Below are positions 60,301-64,000 of a stretch of 64,000 bases of DNA, one piece after another. Both the position numbers and the translations under genes were made by a program. The notes beneath the pieces are model-generated. The model was not told the DNA's origin. It did not search any database and saw only the letters and a list, made by a program, of their open reading frames with translations. Every line of letters starts with the position of its first letter. The stretch's first letter is position 1. The stretch comes from Tenebrio molitor (lineage: Eukaryota; Arthropoda; Insecta; Coleoptera; Tenebrionidae), in assembly GCF_963966145.1 (NCBI RefSeq), contig NC_091051.1, forward strand, positions 4,154,001 to 4,218,000. Reading direction: 5' to 3'.

Positions 60301-60665
60301 GGTGGGCCGACAAGATCAAGGGGGTGATGTCGGGGGTGAAGGTGGCGGTGTCGGGCGGCAAGGCTTCCCAGCTCTTTAACAATGACAAGTGAGGGGGAGG
60401 AAACGAGTGGAGAAGCGGTTTGCTTACGTGCGGCTCCCCCGGCTTGTGTATGGTCTCCTCGTGGTCGAGCAGCACCTCGACGGCCTCGACGAACTCCTCG
60501 GAGATGGCGTGGAGGAGAGCGTCCTTGGTCTCGACCTTGTGCTCGATCAGCAGCTCGACCATCTCCAAGTTTTCATTGTCGATGGCCATCAACAGGGCAC
60601 TCCTGCCTAGCGGGTCGACGCAGTTGATGTTGATGAAGCCGGTCTCTTCGGCTTTTTGCAGCGTC
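33312..60665 (-). CDS. Trpgamma: TRPC-type cation channel, TRPgamma ortholog (N-terminus outside window)
   Basis: Sixteen phase-consistent minus exons: 60665-60428, 60373-60231, 59182-59021, 58968-58758, 43114-42880, 42834-42730, 41898-41759, 41646-41543, 37122-36989, 36888-36762, 36637-36442, 35323-35129, 34969-34928, 34866-34686, 34536-34248, 34101-33312 (1096 codons plus stop). In order they give ankyrin repeats (VDPLGRSALLMAIDNENLEM), the TRP_2 region (RCGCDECVTSRMEDSLRHSR), six membrane helices, the pore (SQTLFWAVFGLVDLESF), S6 (INIVVLLNLLIAMM), the TRP box EWKFAR, and a C-terminus with KRRWGTLIEAAKTGK. The family forms Ca2+-permeable plasma-membrane channels downstream of phospholipase C. 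The first exon lacks its upstream partner, so the N-terminus is beyond 60665 and probably outside the window. Intron 43115-58757 encloses five sphingomyelinase genes. Confidence 0.95.
39601..39756. mobile_element. Foldback element, 156 bp, in a TRPgamma intron
   Basis: The left end GGCCAGATTTCAAGTGACGG continues TCGCA. The right end, read in reverse complement, is GGCCGATTTCAAGTTGACTT and continues GCGACGGTCGCA. The arms are therefore inverted, with small indels. There is no coding capacity. Confidence 0.65.
39900..41440 (+). mobile_element. Internally deleted non-LTR retrotransposon with an internal tandem duplication
   Basis: The plus strand encodes a highly charged linker typical of LINE ORF2 between endonuclease and RT (NGWWERECEQMKKEVVNTL, then KSDRSRFLEAKRRYRE). 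Near the 3' end is a Cys-rich segment found at the end of such polyproteins (CRMCREERETIEHMWFGC, about 41278-41330). The RT core (YADD box) is missing. The linker piece is present twice in tandem, starting at about 40231 and 40490, a 259-bp step. Frames are broken, so the copy is dead. It lies in the 4.4-kb TRPgamma intron 37123-41542. Confidence 0.75.
44205..46308 (-). CDS. Acid sphingomyelinase-like phosphodiesterase, paralog 1 (605 aa)
   Basis: Minus exons are 46308-46236, 46193-45514, 45465-45296, 45244-44879, 44833-44653, 44597-44404 and 44358-44205. There is a signal peptide at residues 1-20. A saposin-B domain covers about 70-155 (CTLCNIVFDLV; RVCNGAI; CGSVLQNFGC). The calcineurin-like metallophosphoesterase domain starts at about 185, with metal-ligand motifs DIH (189-191), TGDI, FGNHEPHP, SHVPTG and FNGHTH. 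These match the zinc ligands of human SMPD1. The C-terminal domain ends with a Cys-rich tail. The enzyme should hydrolyse sphingomyelin to ceramide in lysosomes or outside the cell. Exons 2 and 3 of the paralogs are fused here. The first intron is 42 nt and in frame, so its retention would add 14 residues. Confidence 0.93.
46608..48727 (-). CDS. Acid sphingomyelinase-like phosphodiesterase, paralog 2 (595 aa)
   Basis: Eight minus exons: 48727-48652, 48610-48315, 48267-47899, 47847-47678, 47628-47266, 47217-47037, 46986-46796, 46749-46608. The start is MSPLSILSVTIFCASLALIS, a signal peptide. Saposin-B cysteines lie in CVLCKLVADLI and RVCRGAI. Catalytic motifs are SDVHYDP, the TGDI and GNHE blocks in exon 4, THVPTG and FCGHTHLDEF. 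The Asn before the GHTH motif is replaced by Cys, but both histidine ligands remain. Donors after exon 3 (GTTATT) and exon 7 (GTACGT) are weak but sit at the conserved positions. It stays in frame to TAA at 46608. Function is as for paralog 1, with substrate preference unknown. Confidence 0.92.
49208..51347 (-). CDS. Acid sphingomyelinase-like phosphodiesterase, paralog 3 (602 aa)
   Basis: Eight minus exons: 51347-51272, 51225-50927, 50880-50500, 50451-50282, 50234-49869, 49821-49641, 49592-49399, 49349-49208. Signal peptide MASRRSLGVVLWVVLLPLAL. Saposin-B cysteines lie in CYYCNLAVDLV and RVCTGVI. Metallophosphoesterase motifs include LQLSDIHYDP and SHIPTG, with the remaining ligand blocks in exons 4 and 6. 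The exon 3 acceptor could be nine bases further upstream (after TCTAG), which would add three residues; I chose the one aligned with the paralogs. It ends KTLYDQ-like after the Cys-rich tail. It is closest to paralog 5 in exon lengths (exons 1-8 are identical in size). A secreted or lysosomal sphingomyelin hydrolase is expected. Confidence 0.93.
51348..53509. other. Gap inside the sphingomyelinase cluster, no gene seen
   Basis: AT-rich sequence of 2.2 kb with one long palindrome (52516-52670) and no supported frame. Neighbouring cluster genes are only 171-480 bp apart. The large gap may mark a lost or moved paralog, though no coding remnant was found. Confidence 0.45.
52516..52670. mobile_element. 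Long palindrome / foldback MITE, 155 bp
   Basis: TTTTTTCCTGGTAGGCGG at the left is matched by CCGCCTACCAGGAAAAAA at the right (one base aside). The arms of about 70 bp are nearly perfect (CATTTACGAAA / TTTCGTAAATG; CCTCCCTATTGGTTA / TAACCAATAGGGAGG), with a loop of about 10-15 nt. No coding capacity. It would form a stable cruciform or, if transcribed in the TRPgamma pre-mRNA, a long hairpin. Confidence 0.85.
53510..55702 (-). CDS. Acid sphingomyelinase-like phosphodiesterase, paralog 4 (614 aa, extended C-terminus)
   Basis: Eight minus exons: 55702-55633, 55577-55288, 55233-54859, 54811-54642, 54590-54231, 54187-54007, 53962-53772, 53717-53510. Signal peptide MLPKTWYSVLFLAICPLS. Saposin-B cysteines lie in CFLCITVFDLM and RVCRGAL. 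Catalytic motifs are LSDFHYDP, TGDV, GNHEPHP, MHVTTG (usual Pro replaced by Thr) and FNGHTH. All inferred metal-ligand residues remain. The last exon runs past the point where the others stop (YDQ) and adds about 20 residues rich in Phe, Leu and Trp (FFAKFLWGLFQQLLRLFGL). That is possibly an amphipathic or membrane-associating tail. It is the most diverged member of the cluster. Confidence 0.9.
55874..58028 (-). CDS. Acid sphingomyelinase-like phosphodiesterase, paralog 5 (602 aa)
   Basis: Eight minus exons: 58028-57953, 57903-57605, 57555-57175, 57123-56954, 56904-56539, 56491-56311, 56261-56068, 56015-55874. Signal peptide MASTCAVGLVSFLVFSSFA. Saposin-B cysteines lie in CYLCNLVIDLV and RVCTGII. 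Motifs are LQLSDIHYDP, SHVPTG and GHFNGHTHTDEF, then the Cys-rich tail ending LYDQ. Exons and splice phases are the same as in paralog 3. It is the first cluster gene in transcription order and starts 730 bp downstream, in minus direction, of TRPgamma exon 58758-58968. A functional secreted sphingomyelinase is expected. Confidence 0.93.
58029..58757. other. TRPgamma intron between exon and sphingomyelinase cluster
   Basis: No gene is seen. Promoter DNA of paralog 5 should lie here if the cluster genes have their own promoters, but no motif stands out. Confidence 0.35.
59183..60230. other. TRPgamma intron, no gene seen
   Basis: The intron between ankyrin-encoding and TRP_2-encoding exons. Short open frames around 59305-59880 have no family features. 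Confidence 0.4.
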
Positions 60666-61052
60666 CTGGAGGAAACACGGAAAGTGAGTTTTTCACGCTA
60701 GAGTGATCAAACTTGTTAGGAAGTTGGCGACGCTCCCGATATTCCCGGGGATGATGCGTCTGTTAACTTAATTAAAATCAAAACTGTACATAGGGCGGTT
60801 GCTGTAAATGCATCGAGAAGGGTAATATATCTGGAACTTAACGAGGCGATATCGAGTTATGCCACAAGCCCTTTTGCCAACTTGACAACTCGCTGGCAAA
60901 TATTAATTAAAGTTCGAGCCCCGGGTCCGACTCCGCACCGGAATTCCTCCACTTTAATTAACGCCGCCGCGAAGAATCGGCTTGTTTAAAAACTACTTAA
61001 TTAGGGGTTGAATCAGGTGAGCCCTCGCCGCCCCTTTGTCATCCCCACGTTG

Positions 61053-61090
61053 TAAAAGCCGCCGTAAATACGACGGAACGGCGGCTTTTA
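61053..61090. other. Perfect 13-bp stem hairpin
   Basis: TAAAAGCCGCCGT at 61053-61065 pairs exactly with ACGGCGGCTTTTA at 61078-61090 across a 12-nt loop. There is no flanking gene. It resembles an intrinsic-terminator shape, but that has no meaning in a eukaryote; it may be a small foldback remnant. Confidence 0.45.
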
Positions 61091-62797
61091 TGACGGGGCC
61101 ATTACGGAAATATCATGTGGTATCATGTATCTTAAAGACGGGATGAGGTTCGGGGAGAAAAAAGCTTCCCACCCCCCGAAGCCCCGAACTTTCTCTATTA
61201 TTTACCTTAAACCAAGTTTTCTGCTCCGAATTCAAAAGGAATCCTCGAAAAACAAGCCAGACGGTGAATTTTTATTAAAACTGAGCATGGAACGACGAAA
61301 AAACGATAAATATTAAATGGTGCACTCTCATCAGGGGGTTATACATATAAGTTGGTTTTATAGAAAGGGGATGAATTTTAATGGAGTCTCGTCAAGTAAA
61401 GAGCGCCGAAAAATCTCGCCCCGGAGGAATTTCGTTACGAAGATTTTGTTTTATTAAAACTCGATCGGGGGAAAAATCGACACGATTTCGCGAGTCCCAC
61501 TTTTGTCATTTCCTGGCAGTATTTAAATAATAGCGACCTAGATTATTTTTAAATTAAACTTCCAATAAATCCCAGTCGGAAGGCGTTTCCTGTTTAAATT
61601 GCGATTTATTTCCAGGGGATTCTTATAAAAAAATTTACTCTGCTTGTTGCCGGTCCTTGCCCCATCAAAAATTTACGATGAAACCAATATAGGTCAATTG
61701 TAAACTTTAAAAAGCCAATTTCTGCTCCGAGTTGTTGAATAACTTCGCTCGGAAAGTTCTCTTTCGAGGCCGTAGAAGGACCCGTGGCATAAGTTCCCTC
61801 ATTAACCACCCTCTTATCCTCAAAAGAAAAGCGTTAGTTGCTTAAATGAGTCGAAAATTAACTCGAAATTTTCCTTTTACTCTTTGAAACCGATTACCGA
61901 AAAAAATCTAAGTAATTTTTTTCAGCGGAATACGAATTCTTGGGTTTTATTTTATTCTAAAATGAAAGAACTTAATTCGTGCAATTCCTGCTGACTATTT
62001 TGTGGAAAATAAATATTGCAGAGCTTGATTTGCCACATCATAAAATATGCAGGAATTGGGCGTCTCCAAAATTTAGCAGGAATTGCATGGGACATTGGTG
62101 AAAATGAGATCAACTGACGAGTATTTCCTGCAGTTTATTCTAGGAGCGACATAACTATTTTTTTTTTATTTTACAGTGACGTTTACGATTTTTTTCAAAA
62201 TTCTCTTCCCTCTAGATGCATCCTAGATAATAAAACAAAATTTTTACGTGAGAAATCACAAGATTCTTGCAGGAATTGTCCGAATCATTATCACTTACTG
62301 CAGGAGATTTTAGCATGTCTTAGAGGGTCGATAATCTGAAATGCTGTATAAATAATTTTACATAGATCGCGATTATGCTCGAAACAGGTATTATCTCATG
62401 TAATAAGTTGAGCTTTCTAAGCTAACAAGCTTAATTTCCGGTACCTCGGGAGAACTATAGAGACACGATAAATTCATAATTACTCATTGTAAGAGTCAAT
62501 TAAATGGAAGAAGTTTATATCGTGTAATTCCTGCTGAACACATGTTTTATTACTTATTATTATTTTAATAGAATTAATAGTGTGGAGCTTGATTTGGTTT
62601 AAATATCGTGGATACAAAATTACAAGAATTGGACATGGGGCAGGAAGCTACTAAAGTCTAGCAGGAATTGGATGGAATCTTCTTTTGGAGTATTCCAGAA
62701 AATTATACTCTCACGATTTAACGTGAATGATGCCTAAAAATCATTTAAAGATATGTATGTGTTTCTGGAATTTCGAAGAAACTAGCAGGACTGGTAT

Positions 62798-63192
62798 ACA
62801 GGGTGTAACAGAAATAAGTGCATTAATTTTAACTGGTAAAAGAACTCATCAAAAGGAACAACTTTTCTCTGTGCCATTTTGGCGAAAAACGTTGCATAAT
62901 GGCTTAAAAAAATAGGAAAGATTTTCCTAAAAAAAGTGCTATACGAGTAGATTTGTTTGAATTTCGATTTCGGCGTTAAAACACGTTTTCTGGATGAAAA
63001 TGGCGTTTTTTTCATATTAGCGATCTCAATTGGCCATTGCAGTATTTAGGGATATCTTAGTAAAAATTCTCTCCAATTTTTTTTTTTGAATTAAACATCG
63101 TTTTTCGGCAAAATGGTAGATAGAAAAGTTGTTCCTTTTGACGAGTTCTATTACCAGTTAAAATTAATGCACCTATTTCTGTTACACCCTGT
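62798..63192. mobile_element. MITE, 395 bp, long terminal inverted repeats
   Basis: The left end ACAGGGTGTAACAGAAATAA, then GTGCATTAATTTTAACTGGT, is repeated inverted at the right end (ACCAGTTAAAATTAATGCAC, then CTATTTCTGTTACACCCTGT). The arms run about 100 bp with few changes (AAAAGGAACAACTTTTCT on both). It is flanked by GTAT/ATGT, suggesting TA-type target duplication. No transposase. Confidence 0.85.
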
Positions 63193-63735
63193 ATGTATAT
63201 GTATAAAAACTTGAAAAACAATGGAATATTTCACTTGGCATTCTTTTTTACCAATTTATGTTCAGCAGGAAGAATTGCGATTTAGCATGAATTTTTATTT
63301 TATTTTGAGAATGAACGTCATTAACATTTTTGAAAATTTTCCTTCCAAGGGAACGCTCACGGCGTGCCCTCTGTCCTGCTAATATTAAATTAAATTGTAA
63401 ACATTTAATGTCTCTCCAGGGGCACCTAAAGACATCAGAAAATTCTTGTACACGACAAATGTCCGAATTCCTGCAGGAATTGCTCGAACTTTCCTCGCTT
63501 GCCGCAGGAAAAATTTGCAACGTCTGCGGGGGTGCAGGCATTAAAGATAGAATATCCCTGGTCGGAATTCAGTATAAATAATTTCACATTACGATTATGC
63601 CCGAAACGAGCCATTCCCAGGTATTATCTCCGGTAATAAAAGGGAATTACTTACGAACGGCATCCCTTCAGCTATCAGGGGTGGAAAAACCGTTGTCGTC
63701 GCCCTCTCGTCTTCACGTCAAAGAAATCCACCCAC

Positions 63736-64000
63736 CTGGCGGTCATTAGCCACGTACTAGTACTTTTTAAACAAATAGATAAAGCCGCCCTGTCATCAAC
63801 ACCCCCGTGGAAAAATATCTCTTTATGTGTTTGAATATCGTTATCGACTAAGACCAGTGTTTGCACTGTTTGATTAAAATCGGAATACATAGAGGAAAGC
63901 TCTGTTGGTAACACTCGTGGAAAACATCCACTAATCTCGAGCCACACATCGAAGAAAATGACGTAAATAAGCAACGCCGCCACTCGAACCAACCCTGAAT
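63736..64000 (-). CDS. Possible 5' exon of an unidentified gene, cut by the window edge
   Basis: The minus frame is open from the edge to a good donor (CCAG then GTGGGT) at 63736, ending in phase 2. It starts hydrophobic (VRVAALLIYVIFFDVWLEI, signal-peptide- or helix-like) and continues with VLVDNDIQTHKEIFFHGGVD and LKSTSTWLMTAR. I do not recognise the family. The splice phase would fit the first visible TRPgamma exon, but the sequence does not look like the TRPC N-terminus. It is therefore more likely a separate gene or a chance frame. Confidence 0.3.

Larger units (their letters stand above)
60666..63735. other. Upstream TRPgamma intron or flank with mobile DNA
   Basis: No TRPgamma exon could be found here. 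The stretch holds a perfect-stem hairpin (61053-61090), a MITE (62798-63192) and a cluster of GCAGGAATT/AATTCCTGC motifs (61983-63481). Confidence 0.45.

Noticed and set aside
61054..61090. Rho-independent terminator-like hairpin
   Set aside because: The genome is eukaryotic, and there is no T-run directly after the stem.
63736..63992. Missing N-terminal exon of TRPgamma
   Set aside because: The phase fits, but the peptide lacks the ankyrin-type TRPC N-terminus expected just before the VDPLGRSALL exon.

Overview
The window looks like beetle (coleopteran) nuclear DNA, most likely Tribolium or a close relative. It is AT-rich and has many very short GT-AG introns of about 41-53 nt. It carries a tandem array of insect gustatory receptor (Gr) genes, an arthropod insulin-like peptide gene, an insect TRPC-type channel gene (TRPgamma), and many small foldback/MITE elements. 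The species call is inference. The gene models come from reading frames, splice phases and family motifs in the sequence.

Layout. 1-19.4 kb (plus strand): ten Gr loci. One is cut by the left window edge, two are pseudogenes and seven look intact. Each intact gene has a long first exon of about 735-843 nt, one phase-0 intron of 43-53 nt, and a second exon of 255-264 nt. A broken LINE (minus strand), a small three-exon membrane-protein gene and several MITEs sit among them. 19.8-21.25 kb: a tandem repeat with a unit of about 347 bp. 23.1-25.0 kb (minus): an insulin-like peptide gene in two coding exons. Its 1.5-kb intron is filled with the same kind of purine-rich repeat. 25-28.6 kb: no gene found, one degenerate repeat. 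28.67-29.40 kb (minus): a multi-exon small membrane protein, then a tRNA-derived SINE. 29.97-32.28 kb (minus): a complete ODAD4/TTC25 gene in six exons (692 aa). 33.3-60.7 kb (minus): a TRPgamma-type channel in 16 coding exons, with only its N-terminus missing. Its 3' UTR runs to about 32.4 kb.

The most striking feature is inside TRPgamma. The 15.6-kb intron at 43115-58757 holds five complete tandem paralogs of secreted acid sphingomyelinase (saposin-B plus metallophosphoesterase) on the same strand. All five keep the metal-ligand motifs and the same intron positions. TRPgamma introns are also strongly enriched in a 9-mer, GCAGGAATT/AATTCCTGC.

Functional themes: chemoreception (Gr array, with a shared conserved upstream block before five paralogs), peptide hormone signalling (insulin-like peptide), ciliary dynein docking (ODAD4), cation-channel signalling (TRPgamma) and secreted lipid hydrolysis (sphingomyelinases). 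The genes do not form a single pathway. What links them is local tandem duplication and heavy mobile-element traffic.
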